Counted from the stretch's first letter, positions 26,647 through 35,905 are shown. The stretch: DNA of 64,000 nt from a bacterium (GCA_037481695.1 JBBFLE010000007.1:62001-126000), one strand, 5' to 3'. Made by a program: numbers and translations. The notes: generated by a model from the sequence alone, not told the origin.

Positions 26647-27249
26647 ATGAAAAGAAAATTTAAAAAAGTATATCAGTTCAAGATCACCCTCCAGGGGATC
26701 AAGCCTCCGGTCTGGAGGAGAATTCAGGTTCCAGAGACCTACACCTTCTGGGATCTTCACGTTGCCATTCAGGACTCAATGGGTTGGTCAGACGAACATC
26801 TGCACGAATTCAGGATCGTTAACCCGTGCACAGGGGGAACCGAAAGCATAGGAATACCAGACGACGAAGGTTGGGGGCCACCTGTTGCCCCGGGCTGGAG
26901 GCGAAACATAGCCTTCTACTTTTCTGAAGCCAATCCCAAGGCCAAGTACATATACGATTTCGGGGACAACTGGTTGCACACGGTAAGGCTGGAGAAGGTC
27001 TTGGATCGGCAGCCAGGGGTCAAGTACCCTCTTTGCGTTGGAGGAAGAAGAGCTTGCCCGCCGGAGGACTGCGGGGGGGTGCCAGGATACGAGAGACTGC
27101 TGGAGATAGTAGCGGACCCTTCCCATGAGGAGTTCGAGACAATGAGTGAGTGGTTGGGGGACGATTTTGAACCCGAAGATTTCGACCCCCGAAGGATTAT
27201 CTTCACCGATCCTAAAGAAAGGTGGAAGACACTATTCCAGAGGTTCTGA
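26647..27249 (+). CDS. pRiA4b ORF-3-like protein, intact copy
   Basis: A 200-residue member of PF07929 with the same conserved segments as the left copy (IKPPVWRRIQVPETYTFWDL, YDFGDNWLHTVRLE, GGRRACPPEDCGGVPGYE) and a full C-terminus (SEWLGDDFEPEDFDP and onward). AGGGAGG precedes the ATG. Family function is unknown. The two copies differ at scattered codons mostly without frameshift, so the duplication is not recent. Confidence 0.88.
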   Translation: MKRKFKKVYQFKITLQGIKPPVWRRIQVPETYTFWDLHVAIQDSMGWSDEHLHEFRIVNPCTGGTESIGIPDDEGWGPPVAPGWRRNIAFYFSEANPKAKYIYDFGDNWLHTVRLEKVLDRQPGVKYPLCVGGRRACPPEDCGGVPGYERLLEIVADPSHEEFETMSEWLGDDFEPEDFDPRRIIFTDPKERWKTLFQRF

Positions 27250-27341
27250 GGGGAATGGGGGGACAGGATCCAATTTTTCGCAAAGAATTTGGTTCTTTGG
27301 CGCCTGGTTGACCTAGTGCGGGACCAAAGAGAGGACCTCAG

Positions 27342-28217
27342 GTGAAGGTTTTCAAGAAGCTTCTTTCAGGGGCCGTGGACATGCACGTGCATTTCTCTCC
27401 GGACACCCTCCCCAGAAAGCTGGATGCTCTGGAGGTGGCCAGGGAGGCTGCCCAAGCGGGGATGGCTGCCTTGGTGCTCAAGAGTCACGCGTACAACACC
27501 GCGCCTCTGGCAGCAGTGGTGGAGAAGCTTGTGGGAGGTGTCAGGGTATTCGGCTCCATTGTGCTCAACAGGGCTGTTGGGGGAATCAACCCCGATGCGG
27601 TTCGTGCAGCCCTTTCTCTGGGGGCCAAGGTGATCTGGATGCCCACGGTTTCAGCCGCTAACCACCAGAAGGCCTTGAGGGGTTCGCCCCGCGCCGGGCA
27701 TCTGGGCAGGCTCGGGGTGGAGACAACAGGATTGAGTATACTGGATCCAGAGGGAAAGGTTCTGCCGGAGGTGGTAGAGATCGTAAGGCTCATCAGGGAT
27801 GCGCAAGCTGTGCTGGCATCAGGGCATCTGGCTCTGGTGGAAGTGAAATCCCTTGTGGAATGTGCTGCCCAAGAAGGGCTCAAAAGGCTCATCGTGACCC
27901 ATCCGGAACTGGACATAACCTGGATTCCAGATCAGGACCAAAAAGAGCTTGCGGCCAAGGGGGCCTTGTTTGAGCGTTGCTGGTTTTCTTCAAGCCCTTC
28001 AGGTTTGGGGCAGGACCCCTCAATAATAGTCAATAGCATCAAGAGCGTAGGGGCAGAAAGTACAATCATCTCCTCTGACATGGGGCAGGTGGGAAACCCC
28101 AGTCCTGTGGAAGGCCTGGGCCTTTTCCTAAAGGAACTTCTGGATCGGGGTATAGGCCCGGAAGAAATAGAACTCATGAGCAAGCACACCCCCAAGAAGC
28201 TCCTGGGTCTGGACTAA
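27342..28217 (+). CDS. DUF6282-like TIM-barrel hydrolase
   Basis: A 291-residue protein that looks like an amidohydrolase-type barrel: VDMHVHFSPD at the start (HxH metal pair), KSHAYNT with a possible bridging lysine, SGHLA, VTHPELD, and a late SDMGQVGNP aspartate. This pattern fits the metal-dependent hydrolase superfamily and the uncharacterised DUF6282 group. Substrate unknown. The GTG start has GAGAGG 7 bases upstream. It is convergent with the VOC protein downstream. Confidence 0.75.
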   Translation: MKVFKKLLSGAVDMHVHFSPDTLPRKLDALEVAREAAQAGMAALVLKSHAYNTAPLAAVVEKLVGGVRVFGSIVLNRAVGGINPDAVRAALSLGAKVIWMPTVSAANHQKALRGSPRAGHLGRLGVETTGLSILDPEGKVLPEVVEIVRLIRDAQAVLASGHLALVEVKSLVECAAQEGLKRLIVTHPELDITWIPDQDQKELAAKGALFERCWFSSSPSGLGQDPSIIVNSIKSVGAESTIISSDMGQVGNPSPVEGLGLFLKELLDRGIGPEEIELMSKHTPKKLLGLD

Positions 28218-28219
28218 AG

Positions 28220-28250
28220 AGGGATCTCAAGGCTCCCTAAGGCTTTTTTT
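28220..28250 (+). terminator. weak intrinsic terminator
   Basis: AGGGA (28220-28224) can pair with TCCCT (28234-28238), followed by a run of seven T at 28244-28250. The stem is short. Confidence 0.35.
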
Positions 28251-28258
28251 CAATGGGC

Positions 28259-28687
28259 CTATTTTTCCGGCCACTTGTAGTCTATGAATTCCAAAAGCAC
28301 TCCGTTTAGCTCCTTGGGGTGGATGAAAGCGAATTCGCAGTCCTCAAAGGGTCTTATGTTTGTGCCCTGGGAAGTGGGAACAAACGAGTAGCCCTTGGAT
28401 TCCAGCTCTTGTAGGGCCTGCCTGGTCTTATCCACATTGAGGCTCAGTATCATGAGACCCTCGCCGTGGATTTCTATCCATCTGGCCACAGGGCCATCGG
28501 GGCTCGTGGATTCCATTAATTCCAGCCCCACATCTCCCAGCAGATATCTAGCCACGCGGATCTTCTCGGGCTCGTGCACATACATGTGATCTGGCCCGCT
28601 CTTGCCAAGGACCGGCTCCCAAGCCTTCATGGCCTGCTTTAGGTCCCTCACAGCTATGCATATGTGGTCTATCTTATTTACCTTCAC
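28259..28687 (-). CDS. VOC family protein, methylmalonyl-CoA epimerase-like
   Basis: A 142-residue single-domain glyoxalase/VOC protein. KIDHICIAVRDL at the start, a central GDVGLELMES and a final GVLLEFIDYK fit the methylmalonyl-CoA epimerase group (metal ligands His, Glu and another Glu). That enzyme interconverts the R and S forms in propionate metabolism. The GTG at 28687 is chosen because GGGAG lies 7 bases before it; a longer frame reaches 28720. No mutase gene is nearby, so the substrate is not certain. Confidence 0.8.
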   Translation of the reverse strand: MKVNKIDHICIAVRDLKQAMKAWEPVLGKSGPDHMYVHEPEKIRVARYLLGDVGLELMESTSPDGPVARWIEIHGEGLMILSLNVDKTRQALQELESKGYSFVPTSQGTNIRPFEDCEFAFIHPKELNGVLLEFIDYKWPEK

Positions 28688-28720
28688 GCCTTGACTCCCT
28701 CTTCCCAGAGAAGCTGCCAC

Positions 28721-29036
28721 AAAAGAGCTAATTCACATCCCTTTGGGCTTGGCAAAGAGCTCCAGCCCCTCCTTTGGCAATTCCCGTTGTTATGAGAACC
28801 ATCCCCAGTGATTAGCACAGAAGATCCGGTCAAACAAGCCTGGGGGCCTTTGCTTGACAAAATGAGCTGGAGCATCTGGACCCCCTCCAGAAGTATTTTC
28901 AAAGGCAGCTTGCATTGAGAGCCTGCCTGGGGGATATTGAAGAGAAGAAAAGGCCCAGCTTGTGGGAAACTTCACGCGGCCTTGTGATTGCTCAGACCAG
29001 GTCATTTACCCGATCCTGGTATTATGGGCTTCAGAG
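28721..29036. other. 316-base divergent intergenic region
   Basis: It separates the minus-strand epimerase-like gene and the plus-strand cyclodeaminase-like gene, so it should carry promoters in both directions. TTGACA at 28854 has no convincing -10 partner. Nothing else seen. Confidence 0.4.
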
Positions 29037-29672
29037 ATGATTGGGGAGCAAGAACCCATGGCCCTGGCAGATAGAACCCTGGCCCGGTTCCTTGAGGATG
29101 TGGCCGGCATTTCCCCCACGGTCCCGGCGGGGGGATGTGTGGTGGGGATGGCTGGGGCTCTGGCCGCATCCCTGGGAAGGTTCGTCTCCGGTCTTAGCGC
29201 CAGGAAAGAAGATGAACCTCTCAAGCTGGAAAGATACCAGGCCATCAAAGCCAGGCTACGGGTGCTTCAAGACAGATGCCTTTGCCTCATGGACCAGGAT
29301 CTGGAGGCCTGTGAGAGGCTTTTTCAGGCCAGGCTAAGCATAGCCAGGGGAAGGTCCCAAGGAGATCCCCAGCAGATTCAAAAGGCAGCCCATGAGTTAA
29401 TGGAGCCACCCATGGGCCTTGTGCGCTGCGGCCTGGAGCTTCTGCGAATAACTTTGGAGCTCGTGCAGCGCGGAAATTCAGTGGCCAGAGCCGATGCAGG
29501 AGTGGCTGCAGAAATGGCCAATGCCTGTGCCAGAGGAGGCCTTTGGATAGCCAGGGCCAACCTGGAGATCCTGGACACAGGGCTCAGGAGGATCCACGCC
29601 GAGACTCTGGATCATCTGGAGATGGAGCTGGAGGCTCTCTATGGGAGGGTCTCTCAGGAGATGGTTAGGTGA
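29037..29672 (+). CDS. cyclodeaminase/cyclohydrolase family protein
   Basis: A 211-residue helical protein of the formiminotransferase-cyclodeaminase C-terminal family (PF04961), recognised by TLARFLEDVAGISPTVPAGG followed by GMAGALAASLGRFV. Family members act on formimino- or methenyl-tetrahydrofolate in one-carbon metabolism. An ATG at 29058 with GGGGAG 9 bases upstream is an alternative start. Its end overlaps the ribosome site of the next gene, so the two are probably co-transcribed. Confidence 0.82.
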   Translation: MIGEQEPMALADRTLARFLEDVAGISPTVPAGGCVVGMAGALAASLGRFVSGLSARKEDEPLKLERYQAIKARLRVLQDRCLCLMDQDLEACERLFQARLSIARGRSQGDPQQIQKAAHELMEPPMGLVRCGLELLRITLELVQRGNSVARADAGVAAEMANACARGGLWIARANLEILDTGLRRIHAETLDHLEMELEALYGRVSQEMVR

Positions 29673-29676
29673 AGCC

Positions 29677-30606
29677 ATGAGCTGGCCTCTGAAGTTGGTC
29701 ATTGCGAGCATATTAGCAGCTTCGGCCTTGGCCTGCCTCACGGCTCAGGGCCTATGCCAGGCCACGGCCCAGCAGAAAGGAACAAGCATGGCAGGCCCGG
29801 CTTTTCCAAAGCAGGTGGGTCAGTGGAAGCTGGAAGACCAAGAGGAGAGCTATGATCCCCAGACACTTTTTGATTACATGGACGGGGCTGCAGAGCTCTA
29901 TCTGGCCTACAATTTCCGCTCCATGAAAATGGCCCGTTACAGCAAGGGGCAGGGGCCTCGCATAGTCCTGGAGCTTTACGAGATGGCCTCATCTGAGGAT
30001 GCCTTCGGGATCTTCTCCTTCGAGCGGGAGGATCAGGAAGCCGGTGTGGGACAGGGTTCCGAAATGGGAGGGGGAATATTAAGGTTCTGGAAAGGCCGCT
30101 ATTTTGCAAACATCTATGGAGAGGAAGAGGTCCCAAACGATGCGCTCCTGGGCTTGGGCAAAGCCCTGGCAGATCAAATCCAGGAAACAGGCAGGCCTCC
30201 CAAGCTCCTAGACCTTCTGCCTGAGCCTTCCCAGGGTCTGATTCCAGGATCCGTGCGCTTCTTTAGAAGTCATGTTTGTTTGAATCAGCGTTTCTTCATC
30301 GCCAACAAGAACATCCTGCATTTGAGTCTGGAAACCGAAGGGGTTCTGGCAGTGCTCTCGGGCCGTTGGGGAAAGGTAAACCTTGTGATTGTTCGTTATC
30401 CCACAGAAAAGAGGGCTTCAGAGGCACAGAAGAGCTTTGCTTCTGCGTACATGCCGGAGGCTGGTCCCGAGGGCATGCTGCGCACCGAGGACAACCGATG
30501 GACAGGTGCTGTGCGAAGGGGTGATATCTGGATCGGGGTTTTCGGGGCTGCAACTAAACAGGACTTGCAGCAGATCCTGGAGATGCTCCTGAGGGGAAAA
30601 AACTGA
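29677..30606 (+). CDS. exported DUF6599-like protein
   Basis: A 309-residue protein starting at ATG 29677 (AGGTGA 5 bases upstream). It has a signal peptide or N-terminal anchor (LKLVIASILAASALACLTAQ) and then a domain with WKLEDQEESYDPQTLFDYMD and GAAELYLAYNFRSM, typical of the DUF6599 family of periplasmic or lipid-anchored proteins. Function unknown. It lies between the cyclodeaminase-like gene and a DUF362 gene with 2-4 base gaps, as one operon. Confidence 0.75.
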   Translation: MSWPLKLVIASILAASALACLTAQGLCQATAQQKGTSMAGPAFPKQVGQWKLEDQEESYDPQTLFDYMDGAAELYLAYNFRSMKMARYSKGQGPRIVLELYEMASSEDAFGIFSFEREDQEAGVGQGSEMGGGILRFWKGRYFANIYGEEEVPNDALLGLGKALADQIQETGRPPKLLDLLPEPSQGLIPGSVRFFRSHVCLNQRFFIANKNILHLSLETEGVLAVLSGRWGKVNLVIVRYPTEKRASEAQKSFASAYMPEAGPEGMLRTEDNRWTGAVRRGDIWIGVFGAATKQDLQQILEMLLRGKN

Positions 30607-30608
30607 AG

Positions 30609-31493
30609 ATGAGCCCTCTGATAACGAGAAGGGATTTTCTCAGAACAGGAGGACAAGTGGGCCTTGGTGCAGCCCTGGGGGCGGCTTGGGCCAGGGGTGT
30701 AGGGGCCTCTGAAGGTGCCCTGGTTGTGCTGGTGAGGGATCCAGAGGTGCTGGATCCCCATGGACGCATTCGAGCCGAGAGGCTGGGTTCCATGCTGGAC
30801 CAAGGGGTGAAATTGCTCTTGGGCCGGGCAGATGTGACAGAGGCCTGGAGCGCTTTGGTCGGTTCCCAGGACGTGGTGGGAATCAAGAGCAATGTGTGGC
30901 ATTACCTTCCCACACCAAGGGAGCTGGAAGAAGCCATAGTGGCCAGGCTCAGGGGTATTGGCGTGAGCCCGGAGAGAATCTCTGTGGATGACCGAGGAGT
31001 CAGGGCCAACCCAGTTTTCCAAAATAGCACGGCTCTGATCAACGTGAGGCCTTTGAGGACTCACTTCTGGTCGGGTATTGGGGGCTGCATCAAGAACTAC
31101 ATAATGTTTGTGCCCAACCCCTCCATGTACCATCCCGAGGGCTGTGCCCATCTGGGGGCGGTTTGGAAAGAGCCCATGGTCAAGGGCAAGACCAGATTGA
31201 ACATACTTTGCGCCATAACCCCGCAATTCTATGGAAGAGGCCCCCATTTTTTTGACCGAAGGTACACGTGGCCCTATTGCGGCCTGATACTGAGTCTTGA
31301 TCCGGTGGCAGCCGACTCGGTGGGGGCCAGGTTGCTCTCTGTGAAGCGCAGGGAGCACTTTGGGGAGGACAAACCCCTGGATGTGACGCCTCACCACATA
31401 GAGGTGGCCCATCATACCTATGGCCTGGGGGTGAGCGACCCTGCCAGGATACGATTGTTGAAGGTTGGCTGGACCGAGGCCTCCTTGATATGA
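30609..31493 (+). CDS. DUF362 domain protein with Tat signal
   Basis: A 294-residue protein beginning with a twin-arginine signal (TRRDFLRTGG) and a short hydrophobic stretch, so probably exported folded. The body matches the DUF362 pattern: VVGIKSNVWHYLPTPRELEE, VDDRGVRANPVF, GGCIKNYIMFVPNPSMYHP and the DPVAADSVGARLL motif. DUF362 proteins often sit beside Fe-S or redox genes, but I see no cluster-binding cysteines here. It is the last gene of the operon begun at 29037. Confidence 0.78.
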   Translation: MSPLITRRDFLRTGGQVGLGAALGAAWARGVGASEGALVVLVRDPEVLDPHGRIRAERLGSMLDQGVKLLLGRADVTEAWSALVGSQDVVGIKSNVWHYLPTPRELEEAIVARLRGIGVSPERISVDDRGVRANPVFQNSTALINVRPLRTHFWSGIGGCIKNYIMFVPNPSMYHPEGCAHLGAVWKEPMVKGKTRLNILCAITPQFYGRGPHFFDRRYTWPYCGLILSLDPVAADSVGARLLSVKRREHFGEDKPLDVTPHHIEVAHHTYGLGVSDPARIRLLKVGWTEASLI

Positions 31494-31583
31494 ACCAGAG
31501 CCGCCCCGGTCATTCCAAAAGCTCAGGGTGAGAAGGCCAAAATCCCGGCTCCCGTGCAGATGAAGGGGCTACTGCAAGGATCC

Positions 31584-32576
31584 TCAGGACCCGTGGCGGG
31601 CAAAAAGGTACTCCACGGTCCTGTTTAGCATAGCCGCTCCCTTCACCTCTGTTTCGAACAAGGGCACAAGGCTTCTGACCCTGTCTCCGAAGATCCTCCA
31701 GATCTCATCCATGTGTTCCTGCTGCATCTTGAGCCTGTTCTGCACGAATTCGGGGGCATCTGTTCCCACGAGCTCTTTCTGAATAAGGCCGTTTACCACA
31801 ACTCCCCCAACAGGGATACCGAACTCGTGAAACCAGTTGATGAACCTGGTGATGACGGCTATGGGCAGGGCCTCGGGCAGTGTCACGAAGAAGAAGGCCG
31901 TGAGAGATTCATCCGTGAGGAGCTCCTTGGCCTTTCCCATGCGGTCCCTGAAGGTAAGCAGGTAATCCAGCAAAGGATCCTTTTCTTCCTTCTTGGAGAA
32001 AGAAAGCATTTCCCTCAGGGATCTGGCCTCCTGCCTGCTTCTTAGCATCTTTTCCACCCACATGGAATAAACCTTGGACATGCCCAAGAGCCTTCTGGCG
32101 TTGGCAGTGGGGGCCGTGTCGAATACGTAGAAGTCGTACTCGTCCTTGAACATGATCTCCATCATGTTCTCGAACATGGCCGACTCCTCAAAGGCTGGGT
32201 TCATGGTGGCAGACTCTATGAAGTCCTCGGCCTTGGTGGTGATGTCAGCGAACTTGAGAAACCAGTTTATCTTCTCTCTTATCTCCTGCTTGGAGCGTTC
32301 TATGGTGTCCTTGGTGTCTATCTCAAAGGCGTAACAATTCTGCTCGTCGCAAACCATGGCCACCTTGCCGAACACGTCCTTTTCCAAGAGATTGGAGAGG
32401 CTGTGTACGGGGTTGGTGGAGGCAAGAAGCGTCTTCTTGCCCTGCCTGGCCGCCCACAGGGCCGCGGCCCCTGCCATGACCGTCTTTCCCACCCCTCCTT
32501 TGCCGCCGAAGAAAACGTATTTGAGCCTGGGGTGTTCCTCCATGAAACGGTTCATGTCCTTGGTGATGCCGCCCAC
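31584..32576 (-). CDS. ArsA/GET3-family ATPase (paralogue A)
   Basis: A 330-residue P-loop ATPase of the ArsA/GET3/MinD class. The deviant Walker A GGKGGVGKT is at residues 24-32, and switch I-like STNPVHSLSNLL and YDFYVFDTAPTANARRLL follow. It has one ATPase domain, not the double domain of classic arsenite pumps, and lacks the arsenite-binding cysteines as far as I can see. GTG start with AGGAG 7 bases upstream. It lies 25 bases after the stop of a paralogue, and the pair may work as a heterodimer. Arsenic resistance is not supported: no arsB, arsC or arsR is present. Confidence 0.85.
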   Translation of the reverse strand: MGGITKDMNRFMEEHPRLKYVFFGGKGGVGKTVMAGAAALWAARQGKKTLLASTNPVHSLSNLLEKDVFGKVAMVCDEQNCYAFEIDTKDTIERSKQEIREKINWFLKFADITTKAEDFIESATMNPAFEESAMFENMMEIMFKDEYDFYVFDTAPTANARRLLGMSKVYSMWVEKMLRSRQEARSLREMLSFSKKEEKDPLLDYLLTFRDRMGKAKELLTDESLTAFFFVTLPEALPIAVITRFINWFHEFGIPVGGVVVNGLIQKELVGTDAPEFVQNRLKMQQEHMDEIWRIFGDRVRSLVPLFETEVKGAAMLNRTVEYLFARHGS

Positions 32577-32601
32577 GTCCGTTCTCCTTCCTTTCTGGCC
32601 T

Positions 32602-33588
32602 TCAGAAATCCCCGAACATGACCCTGGCCATTCTCTCTATCATGGGAAGTCCGGTTACATCCCTTTCCATCTCGGGCACTGCGGCCAGGATCTGGTCTCC
32701 GAAGGTACTCTTGATGACCTTCAGATAGTGTTCCTGCATGGCCAGCCTGTTGCGAAGATAATCAGGAATCGCCTGATTCTTGAGTTCCTCGGGAATCAAC
32801 CTGTTGATTATGTAACCGCTGAGGGGCACGTCGAACCTGGAGAAGAGCTCCGCGGCCTTCAAGGTGTCCTTGATGACCATCTCCTCAGGGGTGATCACGA
32901 AGAAAAAGGCGGTCATCTTCTTGTCCGTCAGGATCTTGGAGGACTTGTTGATTCTTTCCTTGATGTACAGAAGCTCATTTAGGATGGCGTCTTCATCCAG
33001 CTCCTTTTCCCTCTTGATCACTGCTGCTACCTGGTCGTACTCCCTCATCTGCTGTCGAAGCCCTGTGATCTTGCCGATCCAGGCATCGTACACAGAGGCC
33101 ATGCTCAGGTAGTAAAGGGCATGACCCAAGGGCACCAGATCGTAAACATAGTAGTCGTATCCCCCTTGGACCACTATGTCCACCACCTGGTCGAATATGG
33201 CGCTTTCCTCCATGGCTGGCTCGGCTGCAGCCGCCTGGATATAGCTCTCTATCTCCTCCGGGATGCTGTCCATCCCATACATGTCCCTTATCTTTTGCCG
33301 GATTTCCTCCTGGTACTCCCTAACCCTCTTGTCAGCGTCTATTTCCTGTGCATAAAGATTGGGCATGATCTCCGTGGGTCCCTTGCCAAAGATGTCCTTC
33401 TGGAATATGTCCGTGAGAGAAGCCTGAGGATCCACCGAGAAGATAAGCACTCGGTGACCTTTCTTGGCCAGATAAAATGCCGTGGCAGCGGAGAAAGTGG
33501 TCTTGCCCAGGCCTCCCTTGCCCCCGAACATGATGTAGCGCCTGTCAGGATGTTGGTCGAAGATGGTGGCCAGAGAAATGGGAATCAC
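32602..33588 (-). CDS. ArsA/GET3-family ATPase (paralogue B)
   Basis: A 328-residue protein with Walker A GGKGGLGKT, FSVDPQASLTDIF and YDYYVYDLVPLGHALYYL. In the position where paralogue A has the switch II DTAPTANARR, this copy has DLVPLGHALY, so switch II departs from the family pattern. GTG 33588 is taken as the start (AGGA 6 bases upstream), which avoids overlap with the preceding gene; the open frame extends to 33711. It forms an operon with the 92-residue protein upstream and paralogue A downstream. Confidence 0.83.
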   Translation of the reverse strand: MIPISLATIFDQHPDRRYIMFGGKGGLGKTTFSAATAFYLAKKGHRVLIFSVDPQASLTDIFQKDIFGKGPTEIMPNLYAQEIDADKRVREYQEEIRQKIRDMYGMDSIPEEIESYIQAAAAEPAMEESAIFDQVVDIVVQGGYDYYVYDLVPLGHALYYLSMASVYDAWIGKITGLRQQMREYDQVAAVIKREKELDEDAILNELLYIKERINKSSKILTDKKMTAFFFVITPEEMVIKDTLKAAELFSRFDVPLSGYIINRLIPEELKNQAIPDYLRNRLAMQEHYLKVIKSTFGDQILAAVPEMERDVTGLPMIERMARVMFGDF

Positions 33589-33637
33589 CCCCTTTCCTGT
33601 GTCCGTAAATGGTCTTGTGCCCTTGGCCTGCTCTGTG

Positions 33638-33916
33638 TCATGCCAGAGCGTCTGTGAGGTCCTTCTCCCTGAGCATCCGCCTCTTCCAGGTGGATATTTG
33701 AGGCACCACATAAGGCAGTAGCCGCAGGGAGTAATATGGAGGCAGGATGGGGACCCCCAGCATGTCTCCCATGGTGATGAGGATGAAGAGGTGCTCCATG
33801 CTGGCCCTGGTCTTCAGGGCAAACCTGGCCGAATCGTGGGCAGCCACTCCGTAAACGAATTCCTTGACAGCCTGGAAGAAACCGCCTCGTTTCTTGCCCT
33901 TGTCTTGCTTTGCCAT
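33638..33916 (-). CDS. small conserved-looking protein of the ArsA pair operon
   Basis: A 92-residue protein with a basic N-terminus (MAKQDKGKKRGGFFQ) and a mildly hydrophobic stretch (LFILITMGDMLGVPILPPYY). AGAGGGG lies before the ATG. Its place directly ahead of the two ATPase genes suggests it is their partner or substrate. Function unknown. Confidence 0.65.
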   Translation of the reverse strand: MAKQDKGKKRGGFFQAVKEFVYGVAAHDSARFALKTRASMEHLFILITMGDMLGVPILPPYYSLRLLPYVVPQISTWKRRMLREKDLTDALA

Positions 33917-34006
33917 CCCAGATCCCCTCTTTCTGTTCCCTACTGGAGAAGTCCCTGTGTGGCCGGCCTCAGAGCAAACACACAGGGACCAGTTCCCCAG
34001 ATTCTC

Positions 34007-35692
34007 TCAGGCCTTGGCAGCCGCAGGTTGTATCTTCATGGCCCTGTACCTTCCAAAGGCCTTAAGGCCCTCATAGGCCAGCACGAAAGATGCCAGAACA
34101 AGGAAAAAGCCTATGATGCCTATCACGGTGTTGCCTGCGGCAGCCTCGCCCTTGACCGCTCCCTTGAACACCTTGTCCAGCAGGTTGTACGAGGTGTAAA
34201 GGAGCGCCGCCACTGTGGTCACGAACATGAAAACAGTGGGCCACAGGCTCCAGGAGGCCGGCTTGCCCTCTGACATCAGCCAGGCGGTGATTATCATGAG
34301 CGCCATGGAGGCCATGAGCTGGTTGGCGCCTCCAAAGAGAATCCACAGATACTGCCACCATCCAGTCATGACCAAGAAGATGCCCAGCACGCTGGCTATG
34401 AAGGTCCCCACATGGGCGTTTCTGAATACCGGGCTTATGTCGCTCAAGAGCTCTGATGTGGCTATCCTCATGAACCTGATCACCAGCTGCATGATGGTGA
34501 TGGCCAAAAATATCATCATGACGCTTCCATAAGATCGGCCCACATCTGCCGGCAGCCCCAATGCACCCAGAAACTTGGACACTCCTGCTGCAAACACCCC
34601 TCCGGGACCCTTGGCTATGGCCTCTGCATACTGTGCCGGGGCCGCATAAAGGGTGCCGGCGATGATCAGGGCAAACAGGGCCAGAAGCATCTCCACGAAC
34701 ATGACGCCTCCTCCAACGGGAAGGGCGTCCTGCTCGTTTTCGAGCTGTCTGGCAGTGCCCGAGCTGGACACCAGGCTATGCCATCCGGAGATTGCACCGC
34801 AGGCCACAGTCACAAACATGATGGGCCAGATGGGGCCAATCTTGATGGTGAAGGCCGAGTAAGCTGGAAGGGTGAAGTTGGGGTGGAGTATCACCACCCC
34901 TATGAGCCCAAAGAAGAGTCCCAGGAAGACCACATACGCTGCCACGTAGTTTATGGGAAGCGCAAAGCGCCAGATGGGAAGCACGGCCGCAAAGTAACAG
35001 AAAACAAATGCCGCTATGGCCCAGAGCCATCTTTCGTTGGCCAGGCCGGCGCCTATGATCTTGTCAGAGGGGGCCACGGTTCCGACCCATATCCCTATGA
35101 GGGCCAGGACCACGGTCACCACGGTGGTCAAGATGATATCCTTGCGCCACCTGTAGATCATTTGTCCAGCCAGGAGGCCCGCTCCTGTGAGGAAGAGCCA
35201 GGCCATGGGAGAACCCTTGAGACCTATGGCCGTGCTCACCACCACGTTTCCAAAGGCACCGGCTATGAGGAGCAGATAAAAATAGATGAAGGCCAAGAGA
35301 ATCACCCTGGCCCTGGGAGAGATGAGCCTGTGGCTCAGGCCACCCATGGAGGCCCCATCCTTTCTCATGGCCACCATGGCGCTGGCGTAATCCTGCACCC
35401 AACCTATGAAGAGGGTTCCAAGCAGGATCCAGACCAGGGCAGGCAGCCAGCCCCACTGCAGGGCTATGATGGGACCCAGGATCGGGCCTGCTCCGGCTAT
35501 GGACTTGAACTGGTAACCAAATAGGATGTTTCTGCTGGTGGGCATGAACTCCACGCCGTCCATGTACATCTTGGCCGGAGTCGCCTTGCGTGGGTCTGAT
35601 TGAATGATCTTTCTGTCAATGTGCTTGGCGTAAAGGCGGTAACCGAAGTAGGCCACCGCGAGTCCCAAAACGAGAACGACCACCGAGTTCAT
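34007..35692 (-). CDS. carbon starvation protein CstA family transporter
   Basis: A 561-residue membrane protein with about 14-16 hydrophobic segments. The CstA signature is present near the N-terminus (PTSRNILFGYQFKSIAGAGP) with ILLGTLFIGWVQDYASAMVA after it. CstA-family proteins import peptides or pyruvate during carbon limitation. ATG 35692 follows AGGAGG at 7 bases; an ATG 54 bases upstream is less likely. A near-consensus promoter lies about 155 bases upstream. It is on the same strand as the ArsA genes that follow, 90 bases away. Confidence 0.9.
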   Translation of the reverse strand: MNSVVVLVLGLAVAYFGYRLYAKHIDRKIIQSDPRKATPAKMYMDGVEFMPTSRNILFGYQFKSIAGAGPILGPIIALQWGWLPALVWILLGTLFIGWVQDYASAMVAMRKDGASMGGLSHRLISPRARVILLAFIYFYLLLIAGAFGNVVVSTAIGLKGSPMAWLFLTGAGLLAGQMIYRWRKDIILTTVVTVVLALIGIWVGTVAPSDKIIGAGLANERWLWAIAAFVFCYFAAVLPIWRFALPINYVAAYVVFLGLFFGLIGVVILHPNFTLPAYSAFTIKIGPIWPIMFVTVACGAISGWHSLVSSSGTARQLENEQDALPVGGGVMFVEMLLALFALIIAGTLYAAPAQYAEAIAKGPGGVFAAGVSKFLGALGLPADVGRSYGSVMMIFLAITIMQLVIRFMRIATSELLSDISPVFRNAHVGTFIASVLGIFLVMTGWWQYLWILFGGANQLMASMALMIITAWLMSEGKPASWSLWPTVFMFVTTVAALLYTSYNLLDKVFKGAVKGEAAAGNTVIGIIGFFLVLASFVLAYEGLKAFGRYRAMKIQPAAAKA

Positions 35693-35846
35693 TCCTCCAC
35701 CTCCTTTGGGGTTTGGGGTGAAAAAGGAACCTAACATGAGGTGCACGGGGCCCTGTGATGGCCCCTTTGCAACCCAGCATCCAAAGGCTCTCTTTGGCTC
35801 TAGCGGTCATGTTCCGTGGGGAAAATCTCGTATGGATCAAAGGAAT

Positions 35847-35874
35847 CCTATATCCAGGGTGTTTTGTATGTCAA
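35847..35874 (-). promoter_or_regulatory. sigma70-type promoter for cstA-like gene
   Basis: On the minus strand a perfect TTGACA (35874-35869) is followed after 16 bases by TATAGG (35852-35847). The transcript would have a leader of about 150 bases. Confidence 0.65.
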
Positions 35875-35905
35875 GAAAAAACTTCTTTTTTGCCTGAGGA
35901 AGTGC

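Noticed and set aside
31584-33588. Arsenite efflux operon
   Set aside because: Only ArsA-like ATPases are present; no arsB, arsC, arsR or arsD and no evident arsenite-binding cysteines.
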